Translations under genes and position numbers: made by a program
Origin: an uncultured Propionibacteriaceae bacterium
GTDB lineage: Bacteria > Actinomycetota > Actinomycetes > Propionibacteriales > Propionibacteriaceae
Assembly (NCBI GenBank): GCA_937965785.1
Contig: CALCKT010000070.1
Location: forward strand, 62,001 to 126,000
Length of the DNA: 64,000 nt
Direction: 5' to 3'
In this document: positions 16,309 through 24,838 of the stretch, one piece after another
How positions within the stretch are numbered: position 1 is the first letter of the stretch
Layout: every line of letters begins with the position of its first letter
The notes under the pieces: model-generated
Told to the model about the DNA's origin: nothing
Databases searched by the model: none
Seen by the model: only the letters and a program-made list of their open reading frames with translations

Positions 16309-16863
16309 ATGCGTTGTTTCATCGCCGTGACACCTCCCGCCGATGTCGTTTCCGACATCGACCGCTTCCTGGAACCGCGCCGCATCGCCACCGAGAACTC
16401 GCCGTGGCGCTGGAGCCGACCGACGACCTACCACCTCACGCTGGCCTTCATGGCCGACCACCCAGGCCACCGCGTCGAGGAACTGATCCAGGCGCTCGAC
16501 GAATGGGCTGGGCGTCATGCCCCGCTGGCGATGAGCATCGCAGGGGCGGGTGGGTTCCGTGGCCCGGAGTGCGCCAAGGTGCTGTACCTCGGCGTTCCGG
16601 GGGCCGCTGCAGTGGAGCTGGGGGAGTGGTCCGGGCAGCTGCGGGCCCTCGTCACCCACCACGGCGGCAGCCCCGACGGGACGGGCTTCAGACCCCACCT
16701 CACCATTGCCAGGGCCCAGCGCGCCCAGAACGCAGGGCGTCTTCTCCAGGCCCTCGACACCTACGCGTCCCAGGAGTTCGTCGTCCCCGAGGTCGTTCTG
16801 GTGGAATCCCGCCTGGCTTCCCGGACCCACGAGGTGCTGCACCGCGCGATCCTGCGCGGGTGA
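16309..16863 (+). CDS. thpR: RNA 2',3'-cyclic phosphodiesterase (2'-5' RNA ligase family)
   Basis: Two-histidine phosphoesterase of 184 residues. The catalytic HxT motifs are His42-Thr44 (HLTLAF) and His130-Thr132 (HLTIAR), as in ThpR/LigT, which open 2',3'-cyclic phosphates on RNA ends and, in vitro, act on 2'-5' linkages. The N-terminus MRCFIAVTPP is the usual start. TAGGAT at 16297-16302 lies 6 nt before the ATG and no Shine-Dalgarno sequence is seen, so it looks leaderless. It stands alone; the next gene has its own regulated promoter. The physiological RNA substrate is not known for most bacteria. Confidence 0.93.
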   Translation: MRCFIAVTPPADVVSDIDRFLEPRRIATENSPWRWSRPTTYHLTLAFMADHPGHRVEELIQALDEWAGRHAPLAMSIAGAGGFRGPECAKVLYLGVPGAAAVELGEWSGQLRALVTHHGGSPDGTGFRPHLTIARAQRAQNAGRLLQALDTYASQEFVVPEVVLVESRLASRTHEVLHRAILRG

Positions 16864-16881
16864 GCCGCGACACGCCGAATC

Positions 16882-16911
16882 TGTACATCTGTACATGTAC
16901 GGATGTACATT
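16882..16911. promoter_or_regulatory. 28-bp near-perfect palindromic operator with embedded -10 box
   Basis: TGTACATCTGTACA (16882-16895) and TGTACGGATGTACA (16896-16909) are inverted copies with one mismatch per arm. TACATT at 16906-16911 serves as a -10 box 6 nt before the GTG of the following TetR gene. A bound repressor would cover its own promoter, so autoregulation is the natural reading. Confidence 0.7.
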
Positions 16912-16917
16912 AGTGCC

Positions 16918-17481
16918 GTGGCGAAACGGACGAGGGACCCGGAGGGGCGCAGGAAGAAGATCCTGCAGGCCGCCGGGGAGCTGATCAAGGAGATCGGGAT
17001 CAGCGCCGTCACCCACCGGAAGGTGGCCGAACGCGCACGGGTGCCGCTCGGGTCGACCACCCAGTACTTCAAGTCCCTGACCGACATGCTGGCGGAGGCG
17101 CTGACGGGACTGGAGGAGGAACGCGAGGAGAAACTGGCCGAGTTCGCCTCCGAACTCAACGGGGTCGATGATCCCGTTGGCCTGGTCGTGGACATGGTGA
17201 TGGAGTCCCTCTCGGACCTGAAACGGACCCGGAACGAGATGTCCTTCGCCCTGCTCTACACGACCAACCCGAAGCTTCGGCGTTTCATCGTCCCCGGCGA
17301 CGCGGCCCTGGTGGAGCGGTTGTCGCACAACATTCCGGAGGCGACGGGACGAGCCGTGCTCGCCTACTGCTACGGGGTCCTGTTCCAGGCCGTCGTCCAG
17401 GAAACCGTTCCCCCGCGCGAGGAGATCGAGGCCGCGCTGCGCCGCCTCGTCGGTGATTCCGCGGAACGGGGGGACCCATGA
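16918..17481 (+). CDS. TetR-family transcriptional regulator of the adjacent exporter
   Basis: TetR repressor of 187 residues from the GTG at 16918. The helix-turn-helix (about 10-55) reads RRKKILQAAGELIKEIGISAVTHRKVAERARVPLGSTTQYF, close to the TetR_N consensus. An ATG at 16903 in the same frame lies inside the palindromic operator and is therefore unlikely. The -10 box 6 nt upstream suggests a leaderless message. It precedes a DrrAB-type exporter by 105 bp and probably represses itself and the exporter in response to the exported compound. Confidence 0.88.
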   Translation: MAKRTRDPEGRRKKILQAAGELIKEIGISAVTHRKVAERARVPLGSTTQYFKSLTDMLAEALTGLEEEREEKLAEFASELNGVDDPVGLVVDMVMESLSDLKRTRNEMSFALLYTTNPKLRRFIVPGDAALVERLSHNIPEATGRAVLAYCYGVLFQAVVQETVPPREEIEAALRRLVGDSAERGDP

Positions 17482-17487
17482 GAACGA

Positions 17488-17526
17488 GAGTGCCGCGATC
17501 CGTAGGTGTGTTGGAACGCGGCACTC
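17488..17526 (+). promoter_or_regulatory. 10-bp inverted repeat before the exporter genes
   Basis: GAGTGCCGCG (17488-17497) pairs perfectly with 17517-17526 across 19 nt, just after the TetR stop. It could be a weak terminator or attenuator, or an operator separating tetR from the exporter. No U-run follows. Confidence 0.35.
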
Positions 17527-17586
17527 CCGGGCGGGTAGTCGTTGCAGCGGCTCTCGCCTGATTCCACACCACGAGAAAGGGAATGC

Positions 17587-18549
17587 ATGACCTTCATCAC
17601 GGCGCAGGAACTGCGTAAAACGTATCAAACCAAGACCGGACCGGTGCGCGCCCTCGACGGGCTCAACCTCTCCGTCGAGCAGGGAACCGTCCGGGGACTG
17701 CTGGGCCCCAACGGTGCGGGGAAGACCACCGTCGTGAAGGTGTTGACCACCCTGCTGCGCCCGGAATCCGGGAGAGTGAGTGTCGCCGGGATCGACGTGC
17801 TCTCCGACCCCGCGAAGGTGCGTCCGCTGATCGGCACGTCCGGCCAGTACGCGGCCGTGGACGAGGTGCTGACCGCCCGGGAGAACCTGGTGCTGGTGGG
17901 CAGGCTGTACCGGATCGGAACCCGCCAGGCGAAACGGCGCGCGGAGGAGCTGCTCGAGGCCTTCGAGCTGACCGAGGCCGCCGACCGGCCGTTGAAGGGT
18001 TTTTCCGGAGGGATGCGGCGGCGCGTCGACCTGGCCGGGGCGCTCGTGATCAACCCTCCGGTGCTGTTCCTCGACGAACCGACCACCGGCCTCGACCCGC
18101 AGGCCCGGCTGGGGCTCTGGGAGGTCATCCGGCGGCGCGTGGGGGAGGGAACCACGGTCCTGCTCACCACCCAGTACCTGGAGGAGGCCGATCAGCTGGC
18201 CGACTCCATCTCCGTGATCGACCGCGGGCACGTCATCGCGGAGGGGACCGCCGACGAACTCAAGGCATCGGTGGGTGGCAAACGCATCGAACTGACCCTC
18301 GTCGACGAGGCGGACACCGACCGGGCGCGGAGGATCGTCGCGTCCAGCACCGGAACCGAGGTGGCGGTCACGGGGCGGGTGCTCACGGCACAGGTGGGTG
18401 ACCCCACCGCAGCGCTGATCGCGGTGCTGAAGGTCCTGGGTGAAGAGAGTGTTGAACTGCACGACGCCGGCATCCGCCGCCCGACCCTGGACGATGTCTT
18501 CCTGACCCTGACGGGTCACGCGGCCGAGGAGCAGGAGGTGGCGGCATGA
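17587..18549 (+). CDS. DrrA-type multidrug ABC exporter ATPase
   Basis: ATPase of 320 residues of the daunorubicin-resistance DrrA family. Walker A GPNGAGKT spans 40-47, the signature FSGGMRRRVDLA 139-150, and Walker B VLFLDEPTTGLD 159-170; the switch region ends TTQYLEEADQLAD. The C-terminal extension with RRPTLDDVFLTLTGH is the DrrA-specific tail. The ATG at 17587 follows GAAAGG; the frame is open 45 bases further upstream but without a better site. It overlaps its membrane partner by ATGA and lies behind a TetR gene, as in drug or lipid exporters. Substrate unknown. Confidence 0.93.
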   Translation: MTFITAQELRKTYQTKTGPVRALDGLNLSVEQGTVRGLLGPNGAGKTTVVKVLTTLLRPESGRVSVAGIDVLSDPAKVRPLIGTSGQYAAVDEVLTARENLVLVGRLYRIGTRQAKRRAEELLEAFELTEAADRPLKGFSGGMRRRVDLAGALVINPPVLFLDEPTTGLDPQARLGLWEVIRRRVGEGTTVLLTTQYLEEADQLADSISVIDRGHVIAEGTADELKASVGGKRIELTLVDEADTDRARRIVASSTGTEVAVTGRVLTAQVGDPTAALIAVLKVLGEESVELHDAGIRRPTLDDVFLTLTGHAAEEQEVAA

Positions 18550-19370
18550 GCCCGGTTCAGGCCCTGGGACGCGGACCGGTGGCTGGCTGGTTGGGTGATG
18601 TCCACGCCGTCCTGGTGCGCAACCTGCTCCAGTTGCGGCGCAGCCCCGAGATCATGGCCTTCTCCGTCATGCAGCCGGTCATGTTCGTGCTGTTGTTCAC
18701 CCAGGTCTACGGCGGCGCCGTGCATGTCCAGGGCAGCGACTACACGCAGTTCCTGATGGCCGGTGTCTTCGGGCAGACGATCGTGTTCGGGACGATGATC
18801 TCCGGCATCTACATGGCCGAGGACCTCAAGGAGGGGATCATCGACCGGTTCCGCACCCTTCCCATGGCGCCCAGCGCGATCCTGATGGCCCGCACCCTCG
18901 CGGACCTGGCCGTTGCCGCATGTTCCGTGTTCGTGATGCTCATTGCCGGTTTCGTCGTCGGCTGGCGTTTCCAGGCCGGGGTGGGGAACTTCCTCCTCGG
19001 GGTGCTGCTCCTGTTGGTCACCGCTTGGTGCTTCAGCTGGGTGATGCTGCTGCTGGGGGTGGCCGTCCCCAAACCCCAGTCCGTCAACAGCGCTGGCATG
19101 ATCGTTTTGTTCCCGGCCTCCTTCGTCAGCAACGCCTTCGTGCCCTCGGAGACCCTGCCCGACTGGCTGCGCGGGATCGCCGAGTGGAACCCACTGTCGT
19201 CGCTGGTGCAGGCGGTGCGGACGCTGTTCGGAAACCTCGGCACGGCGGCGGTGCCCGAGGTGTGGTCGCTGCAGAATCCCGTGGCGGCCACCGCAATCGC
19301 GTGGGTGGTGCTGCTGGCGATCTTCCCGGCACTGACCGTCGCCGTCTTCCGTAGACGCGTCGCGCGTTGA
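18546..19370 (+). CDS. DrrB-type ABC exporter permease (ABC-2 family)
   Basis: ABC-2 membrane subunit of 274 residues with about six helices. Typical stretches are LVRNLLQLRRSPEIMAFSVMQPVMFVLLF at the N-terminus, the loop AEDLKEGIIDRFRTLPMAPSAILMAR, and FVPSETLPDWLRGIAEWNPLSSLVQAVR before the last helices, all characteristic of DrrB/CcmB-like exporters. It is translationally coupled to the ATPase and closed by a strong terminator. The pair probably exports a hydrophobic compound. Confidence 0.93.
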   Translation: MSPVQALGRGPVAGWLGDVHAVLVRNLLQLRRSPEIMAFSVMQPVMFVLLFTQVYGGAVHVQGSDYTQFLMAGVFGQTIVFGTMISGIYMAEDLKEGIIDRFRTLPMAPSAILMARTLADLAVAACSVFVMLIAGFVVGWRFQAGVGNFLLGVLLLLVTAWCFSWVMLLLGVAVPKPQSVNSAGMIVLFPASFVSNAFVPSETLPDWLRGIAEWNPLSSLVQAVRTLFGNLGTAAVPEVWSLQNPVAATAIAWVVLLAIFPALTVAVFRRRVAR

Positions 19371-19379
19371 AAACGCGAA

Positions 19380-19414
19380 GACTCCCCCGCCGACCGATGA
19401 TCGGCGGGGGAGTC
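19380..19414 (+). terminator. Intrinsic terminator after the DrrAB exporter
   Basis: GACTCCCCCGCCGA (19380-19393) pairs perfectly with 19401-19414 around a 7-nt loop, followed by TGGTTTCC. Ten bases after the permease stop. Confidence 0.85.
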
Positions 19415-19450
19415 TGGTTTCCTGGCCGGAGCAGGTCGCGTGGAACCATC

Positions 19451-19610
19451 CCGTACCAAGCCGGCTGAGCCGGTCTGCGAGCAGGGCGTGTCGAAACCTC
19501 TTGCGCATGTCCGGGGAGCTGTGTTCGGGTTCTGCCTACCGAATGCGGGGTGGTTTCGACTCAGCCGTTCGTTTCGCTCACGTGCTGGCTCGACCAGCTT
19601 CAAAGGGAGG
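19451..19610. repeat. REP-like intergenic repeat: direct arm plus inverted arm
   Basis: The left arm (about 19451-19498) carries GCCGGCTGAGCCGGTCTG and GGCGTGTCGAAACC. The right arm (about 19550-19610) begins GTGGTTTCGACTCAGCCG, the opposite orientation of the same element. The same words make up the repeat island at 45531-45802. It fills the space between the exporter terminator and cysK, with no open frame of interest. Confidence 0.65.
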
Positions 19611-19653
19611 GTGAGCCGGCTTCCGGGGATCCGCTTCTTCCCCGTCCCGGGGA

Positions 19654-20583
19654 TCAGGCGTCGACGAGACCCTCGAACAGGACGGTGGACAGGTAGCGTT
19701 CACCGAAGTCGGGCAGCACTGCGACGATCGTCTTGCCGGCGTTCTCGGGGCGGTTGGCGACCTCGACGGCCGCGGAGAGAGCCGCGCCGGAGGAGATGCC
19801 GACCAGCAGGCCCTCCCGGGTGGCGGCCGCCCGGGCGAACTCGATGGACTGGTCGATGTTGCGGGTGATGACCTCGTCGATCACGTCGCGGTCCAGGATC
19901 TCCGGGACGAAGTTCGCTCCGAGGCCCTGGACCTTGTGCGGGCCGGGCTGGCCACCGGACAGGATCGGCGACTCGGTGGGCTCGACGGCAATGATCTTCA
20001 CCCCGGGTTTGTGTTCCTTGAGCACCTGACCGACCCCGGAGACGGTGCCACCGGTGCCCACCCCGGCCACGAAGATGTCAACCTTGCCGTCGGTGTCGGC
20101 CCAGATCTCCTCGGCGGTGGTGCGGCGGTGCACGGCGAGGTTGGCCGGGTTCGCGAACTGACGGGCCAGAATGCCGCCACGTTCCTCAGCGATCTCCTCG
20201 GCCTTCGCGACGGCCCCCTTCATGCCCAGCGGGCCGGGAGTCAGCACCAGTTCAGCGCCGTAGGCGCGTAGCAGGGCCCGGCGCTCCAAGGACATGGTCT
20301 CGGGCATGGCCAGAACCACCTTGTACCCCTTCGCTGCGCCAACCATCGCCAACGCGATACCGGTGTTGCCGGATGTGCCCTCGACGATGGTGCCGCCCGG
20401 CTTCAGCTCGCCGGAGGCCTCTGCGGCCTCGATGATGGCGGCGCCGATGCGGTCCTTGACGGAGTTGGCGGGGTTGTAGAACTCGAGCTTCGCGATGACG
20501 GTCGCGTTGTCCCCGGCGATGCGGTTCAGCTTGACCAGGGGGGTGCGTCCGATGAGCTCGGTGACATTGGAGTAAACGGTCAT
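19654..20583 (-). CDS. cysK: Cysteine synthase A (O-acetylserine sulfhydrylase)
   Basis: PLP-dependent fold-type II enzyme of 309 residues, making cysteine from O-acetylserine and sulfide. The PLP lysine is Lys43 in NSVKDRIG, the phosphate-binding loop is GTGGTVSG, and the substrate loop is EGTSGNTG. The N-terminus VTELIGRTPLVKLNRI and the end ERYLSTVLFEG are those of CysK. It is a single-gene unit, divergent from guaA by 126 bp. No cysE lies next to it. Motifs and length are complete. Confidence 0.96.
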   Translation of the reverse strand: MTVYSNVTELIGRTPLVKLNRIAGDNATVIAKLEFYNPANSVKDRIGAAIIEAAEASGELKPGGTIVEGTSGNTGIALAMVGAAKGYKVVLAMPETMSLERRALLRAYGAELVLTPGPLGMKGAVAKAEEIAEERGGILARQFANPANLAVHRRTTAEEIWADTDGKVDIFVAGVGTGGTVSGVGQVLKEHKPGVKIIAVEPTESPILSGGQPGPHKVQGLGANFVPEILDRDVIDEVITRNIDQSIEFARAAATREGLLVGISSGAALSAAVEVANRPENAGKTIVAVLPDFGERYLSTVLFEGLVDA

Positions 20584-20696
20584 GTAGGTGACAACGGACC
20601 CTTCGGCGTCGCTATTCCCGCCACGATCCGTCGTATCACATGCTGGACACCTGGCCGTGGTGCCTCATCGTTTGGCTCGACTGGATCAGCTGGGCC

Positions 20697-20702
20697 TAGA
20701 CT
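20697..20702 (+). promoter_or_regulatory. -10 box of guaA, leaderless arrangement
   Basis: TAGACT ends 7 nt before the ATG of guaA and no Shine-Dalgarno sequence lies between, so transcription probably starts at or next to the start codon. Confidence 0.55.
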
Positions 20703-20709
20703 CTCGCTC

Positions 20710-22263
20710 ATGACTTCCCAGCATGATCTGGTACTCGTGGTCGATTTCGGCGCCCAGTATGCGCAGCTCATCGCCAGACGAGTCCGTGAGGCCCACGTCT
20801 ATTCCGAGATCATCGGTTCCGACGCCTCCGTTGAGGAGATCCTGGCCAGGCAGCCATCGGCCATCATCCTGTCGGGCGGGCCGTCGTCGGTCTACGCCGA
20901 CAACGCACCGCAGGTCGATCCGGCGCTGTTCGAGGCCGGGATCCCGGTTTTCGGGATCTGCTACGGCTTCCAGGTGATGGCCCAGGCCCTGGGCGGTTCG
21001 GTGGCCAAGACCGGGCAGCGCGAGTACGGTCGCACGCCCCTGTCAATCCAGAACAGCGGAAAACTCCTGGCCACCCTCCCGAACACGCTCAACGTGTGGA
21101 TGAGCCACGGGGATTCCGTCTCCCGCGCCCCGGAGGGTTTCCACGTGCTGGCGCGCACGGCAGGGGCCCCCGTTGCCGCGTTCGAGTGCCGGATGCGGAA
21201 GCTGGCGGGGGTGCAGTGGCACCCGGAGGTCGTGCACACCCAGTGGGGGCAGCAGGTGCTGGAACACTTCCTGTTCCACATCGCGGGGCTGACCCCGGAC
21301 TGGACTCCCGAGAACATGGTCAGCGAGGCCATCGCGGAAATTCGCGCCAAGGTGGGGGACAGTCGCGTGCTCTGCGCCCTGTCCGGGGGGGTTGATTCCG
21401 CGGTTGCCGCGGCGCTGGTGCAGCGGGCCATCGGGCCGCAGCTGACCTGCGTCTTCGTCGATCACGGCCTCCTGCGTGAGGGGGAGGCCAAACAGGTCAA
21501 GGAGGATTTCGTCGAGATCACCGGGGTGGACCTGGTGGTGGCCGACGAGTCCGAGCGGTTCCTCGGCGCCCTGGCAGGGGTTTCGGACCCGGAGGAGAAA
21601 CGCAAGATCATCGGCCGCGAGTTCATCCGCACCTTCGAGGCGATGGCCGCCAAGCTGGCGGGGGAACGTGGCATCGATTTCCTGGTGCAGGGGACCCTCT
21701 ACCCCGACGTGGTGGAGTCCGGTGGCGGGGCGGGTACCGCGAACATCAAGTCGCACCACAACGTGGGCGGGCTGCCCGAAGACCTCCAGTTCACGCTGAT
21801 CGAGCCGCTGCGCACCATGTTCAAGGACGAGGTGCGGGCCGTCGGTCTGCAACTCGGCCTGCCCGATTCACTCGTGTGGCGGCATCCTTTCCCCGGCCCC
21901 GGCCTGGGGATCCGCATCATCGGTGAGGTGACCGCCGAGCGGTTGGCCGTGCTGCGGCGCGCCGATGCCATCGCCCGCCAGGAGCTGGCGAACGCCCGGA
22001 AGGAACGGGAGATCTGGCAGTTCCCGGTGGTGCTGCTGGCGGATGTGCGTTCCGTCGGGGTGCAGGGCGACGGACGTACCTACGGGCACCCCATCGTGCT
22101 GCGGCCCGTCACCTCCGACGACGCCATGACCGCGGACTGGGCGAAACTGCCGTGGGAACTGCTGGAGAAGATCTCCACCCGGATCACCAACGAGTGTGCC
22201 GAGGTCAACCGGGTGGTCCTGGACATCACCAGCAAACCGCCGGCCACCATCGAATGGGAGTGA
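20710..22263 (+). CDS. guaA: GMP synthase (glutamine-hydrolysing)
   Basis: Amidotransferase of 517 residues that converts XMP to GMP using glutamine and ATP. The N-terminal class I glutaminase has Cys84 (GICYGFQ), His171 and Glu173 (QWHPEV). The ATP pyrophosphatase domain has the P-loop SGGVDS at 225-230, and the C-terminal dimerisation domain ends with the conserved PPATIEWE. A TAGACT box 7 nt before the ATG suggests a leaderless transcript. It stands apart from guaB (7 kb) but completes the same pathway. Confidence 0.97.
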   Translation: MTSQHDLVLVVDFGAQYAQLIARRVREAHVYSEIIGSDASVEEILARQPSAIILSGGPSSVYADNAPQVDPALFEAGIPVFGICYGFQVMAQALGGSVAKTGQREYGRTPLSIQNSGKLLATLPNTLNVWMSHGDSVSRAPEGFHVLARTAGAPVAAFECRMRKLAGVQWHPEVVHTQWGQQVLEHFLFHIAGLTPDWTPENMVSEAIAEIRAKVGDSRVLCALSGGVDSAVAAALVQRAIGPQLTCVFVDHGLLREGEAKQVKEDFVEITGVDLVVADESERFLGALAGVSDPEEKRKIIGREFIRTFEAMAAKLAGERGIDFLVQGTLYPDVVESGGGAGTANIKSHHNVGGLPEDLQFTLIEPLRTMFKDEVRAVGLQLGLPDSLVWRHPFPGPGLGIRIIGEVTAERLAVLRRADAIARQELANARKEREIWQFPVVLLADVRSVGVQGDGRTYGHPIVLRPVTSDDAMTADWAKLPWELLEKISTRITNECAEVNRVVLDITSKPPATIEWE

Positions 22264-22352
22264 CTCGGGGCGAAACGTTTCACAACTCCCTGACGCTGAA
22301 AAGAATCTCCCGGCAGGCCAATCCAGGTCCTCTCGAAGCGCGGATCGCATCA

Positions 22353-22387
22353 GTGATGCGTGATTCATGAATCTGTGATGCTACGGT
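22353..22387. promoter_or_regulatory. Promoter and palindromic operator of the VapBC module
   Basis: GATTCATGAATC (22362-22373) is a perfect 12-bp palindrome flanked on both sides by the direct repeat GTGATGC (22353-22359 and 22375-22381). TACGGT at 22382-22387 is a -10-like box 6 nt before the antitoxin GTG. Such sites usually bind the antitoxin-toxin complex for autorepression. Confidence 0.6.
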
Positions 22388-22393
22388 GGTGTC

Positions 22394-22633
22394 GTGAGGA
22401 CAACGCTACGACTCGATCCCGAGGTCGCCGCTGCGGCGGAGCGCCTGCGCCGAGAGCGCCACATCGGTCTGGGCGAGGCCGTCAACGAGCTCGCACGCGC
22501 GGGCCTGGCCCAGAAGCGGAAGCCCGCGCGTTTCCGGCAGCGGACTGCCGGCGTCGGGTTGAGGGTCGACGCCACCGATGTCGCCGGCACGCTCGAGCTG
22601 CTCGACCAGTACGACGTCGAGGACGCCCGGTGA
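22394..22633 (+). CDS. VapB-like ribbon-helix-helix antitoxin
   Basis: Small protein of 79 residues starting RTTLRLDPEVAAAAERLRRERHIGLGEAVNELARAGL, a ribbon-helix-helix DNA-binding domain, followed by a basic linker and an acidic tail (LELLDQYDVEDAR) that would wrap the toxin. The GTG start is 6 nt after a -10-like TACGGT, so the message is probably leaderless. Its stop overlaps the toxin start as GTGA, the usual coupling of antitoxin and toxin. It should bind the palindrome just upstream and neutralise the PIN-domain partner. Confidence 0.85.
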   Translation: MRTTLRLDPEVAAAAERLRRERHIGLGEAVNELARAGLAQKRKPARFRQRTAGVGLRVDATDVAGTLELLDQYDVEDAR

Positions 22634-23058
22634 TCGTCGACGCCAACGTCCTGCTCTACGCCGTCGATGAGCAGTCCCACTTTCACACCTCCGCGCGGAC
22701 GTGGCTGGAGGAAGCGATGAACGGGGTTGAACGTGTGGGGCTGCCATGGGTGTCGCTGATGGCGTTCCAACGCATCATCACCCACCCACGAATAAGCGCG
22801 AACCCTCTGAAGCCAGCGGACGCGTGGAGGTGCATCACCGACTGGCTGGACGCCGACCAGGCCTGGGTGCCCAACCCCGGGAACCGCCACAGCGACATCC
22901 TCGGACGGCTTCTCATCGACGGCGATCTGCGCGGGAACTTCGTCGCGGATGCTCATCTGGCCGCTCTCGCCATCGAGCACGGTACCGGCATATGTTCCTT
23001 CGACAGCGACTTCGCCCGCTTCGACGGCATCCGCTGGATCAACCCCGACCGCGAATAG
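22630..23058 (+). CDS. VapC-like PIN-domain ribonuclease toxin
   Basis: PIN-domain protein of 142 residues from the coupled GTG. The acidic active-site residues are visible: Asp4 in VIVDANVLLYAVDE, a Glu in the first helical region, the Asp of NFVADAHLAALAIEHG, and Asp residues in CSFDSDFARF. These coordinate Mg2+ for RNA cleavage. The W and P rich middle (WRCITDWLDADQAWVPNPG) matches the TA_ChlI/Rv-type VapC subgroup. The frame is open further upstream but the GTGA overlap with the antitoxin gives the start. Target RNA unknown. Confidence 0.88.
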   Translation: MIVDANVLLYAVDEQSHFHTSARTWLEEAMNGVERVGLPWVSLMAFQRIITHPRISANPLKPADAWRCITDWLDADQAWVPNPGNRHSDILGRLLIDGDLRGNFVADAHLAALAIEHGTGICSFDSDFARFDGIRWINPDRE

Positions 23059-23347
23059 CACCATCGCTTGACGCCAAGGACGTCACCCCCGACTCGAAGC
23101 TGGGGCGAGGAGTAGTGGCTCTCGCAGGCCCCCGTGCACTGGTGCGGTAGGTGTGGGACTAATCGCGCTCGGTACGTGGCTGCAAAGCGCAGAGGCAGCT
23201 GTTGTAGGAGTCACCTCCGGTCTTCATCTCCTCAGTTGTCTTACCGGCTGCTCAGATGAAAACCGCATCTGGAATCTGGAAGAAGAATCCGTGGGATCGC
23301 CACGATCCACGCCGCCGTCGTGACGCAGCACACAGGTTTCGAGGACC

Positions 23348-24838
23348 TCACGAACCCATCATCTCCCGGATCGCGTCGAACTCGTCGGCCACCCGCGCCT
23401 GCTCGGTGACGCGGCCACCGTCCATGTGCAGGACCCGGTCGCAGGCGCGCGCTATGAGCTCCAGGTCGTGGGTGATCACGAGGACCGCCCTTCCCTGGCC
23501 CGCCAGCCGTCTCAGCAGACGGGCCACGCGGTGCATCCCGTCCAGGTCGATACCGCTCGTGGGCTCGTCGAACACGAGGATCCGTTTGTCGGCAGCCACG
23601 CACGCGGCAACGGCCAGGCGCTGCTTCTGGCCGCCGGACAGCGTCGCCGGGTGCCTGTCTGCCACATCGTCCAGGGCGAGCTCACGCAGAATGGTGTCCG
23701 TGTCCACGGCCCCGGCCCGCTGGCGCGACAGGCCGAAGGTCACCTCGGTGGCGACGTTCTCGGCGAAGAGCTGGTAGTTGACGTCCTGAAAGACCATCGA
23801 CGAGACCCGGGTGCGTTTCTTCCGGGTGGCCGCCGCATCCCCGATCGTGACCGTTCCCCGCGCCCTGGGTTCGAAACCGCACAGCGTAAGGCACAGCGTC
23901 GTCTTGCCCGCCCCGTTGCTGCCGATGAGGGCGCAGACCTCACCTGCGAACAGATCCAGATCGACCTCCCTGAGGACGGGCTCACCGCCGCGGTCGAGAG
24001 TGAGTCCGCGTGCCGCGAGGATGGGGTTCGGGGTCGCGTCGCGGACCGTGGAAACCTCGCTGGCCATGGCTGCGCGTGGGACTATTTCGTCCGGGTCGCG
24101 CACCCGCAGGCCCATCCGGCTCACATCCTCCGCTTCGAGTGCGGCGAACTCGTCGGCCGTCATTGCGCAACGGAGGTGCCCGTTCTCCAGGAACACGTAG
24201 CTGTCGGCGATTCCGGTCAACCAGGACAGGCGATGTTCGGCAATGAGCACTGCGCACCCCGATTCCTTCGCGTGTTTCACGAACTCGGCCATGTCCGCTA
24301 TCGAGGGCAGATCCAGGTTGCTCGTCGGCTCGTCGAGCAGCAGGTTCGCGGGGTGCATGGCCCAGACGCTCGCGAAGGCCACCTTCTGGCGCTCCCCACC
24401 CGAGAGCCGGAAAATGTTGCGGTCCGCGAGGGACCGCAGACCCAGCTCCTCGAAGGTCGCATCGACGCGCGCCCGGATGTCCTTCTCGGGCCGGCCCGCG
24501 CTTTCCAGGGCGAACGCCACCTCCCCGGTGGTGTCCACGTTGAAGAACTGGGTGCGTGGGTTCTGGAAGAGAGAGCCCGCCCTCCGGGCGATCTCCCACG
24601 TGGTGAGTCCGTCCACGGCCTCCCCGTCGAGCAGGACACTGCCCAGCACCTCTCCTGGAAAGAAACGGGGAGCGAGCCCGCCCGCCAGGCGCAGCAGGGT
24701 TGATTTACCGCACCCGGAGCGGCCGCAGAGCACGACCACCTCACCGGAACCCACCGACAGCGACACATCCTCGACCCCCGCCCGGTTGGCAGCGGCTGGC
24801 GCTCGGTACGAGAAGGAGACGTGATCGAACCCGATCAT
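23348..24838 (-). CDS. ECF-type transporter ATPase with two fused ABC domains
   Basis: Energy-coupling-factor ATPase of 496 residues in which both nucleotide-binding domains are in one chain. Domain 1 has Walker A GRSGCGKST, signature LSGGERQKVAFAS and Walker B LLLDEPTSNLD. Domain 2 (from about residue 270) has GSNGAGKTT, LSGGQKQRLAVA and ILVFDEPTSGID. Both sites look active. The start overlaps the T-component stop as ATGA, and it is the last gene of the S-T-A operon. It acts on the inner membrane face with the two upstream membrane proteins. An iron box in the shared promoter suggests an iron-related substrate. Confidence 0.92.
   Translation of the reverse strand: MIGFDHVSFSYRAPAAANRAGVEDVSLSVGSGEVVVLCGRSGCGKSTLLRLAGGLAPRFFPGEVLGSVLLDGEAVDGLTTWEIARRAGSLFQNPRTQFFNVDTTGEVAFALESAGRPEKDIRARVDATFEELGLRSLADRNIFRLSGGERQKVAFASVWAMHPANLLLDEPTSNLDLPSIADMAEFVKHAKESGCAVLIAEHRLSWLTGIADSYVFLENGHLRCAMTADEFAALEAEDVSRMGLRVRDPDEIVPRAAMASEVSTVRDATPNPILAARGLTLDRGGEPVLREVDLDLFAGEVCALIGSNGAGKTTLCLTLCGFEPRARGTVTIGDAAATRKKRTRVSSMVFQDVNYQLFAENVATEVTFGLSRQRAGAVDTDTILRELALDDVADRHPATLSGGQKQRLAVAACVAADKRILVFDEPTSGIDLDGMHRVARLLRRLAGQGRAVLVITHDLELIARACDRVLHMDGGRVTEQARVADEFDAIREMMGS

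Noticed and set aside
17495..17586. Small gene between the TetR and exporter genes
   Set aside because: Short frames here lack a ribosome-binding site and the segment is dominated by an inverted repeat.
23059..23347. Decayed gene between vapC and the ECF ATPase
   Set aside because: No frame over 40 codons resembles a protein and no repeat or hairpin stands out; I can only call it non-coding.
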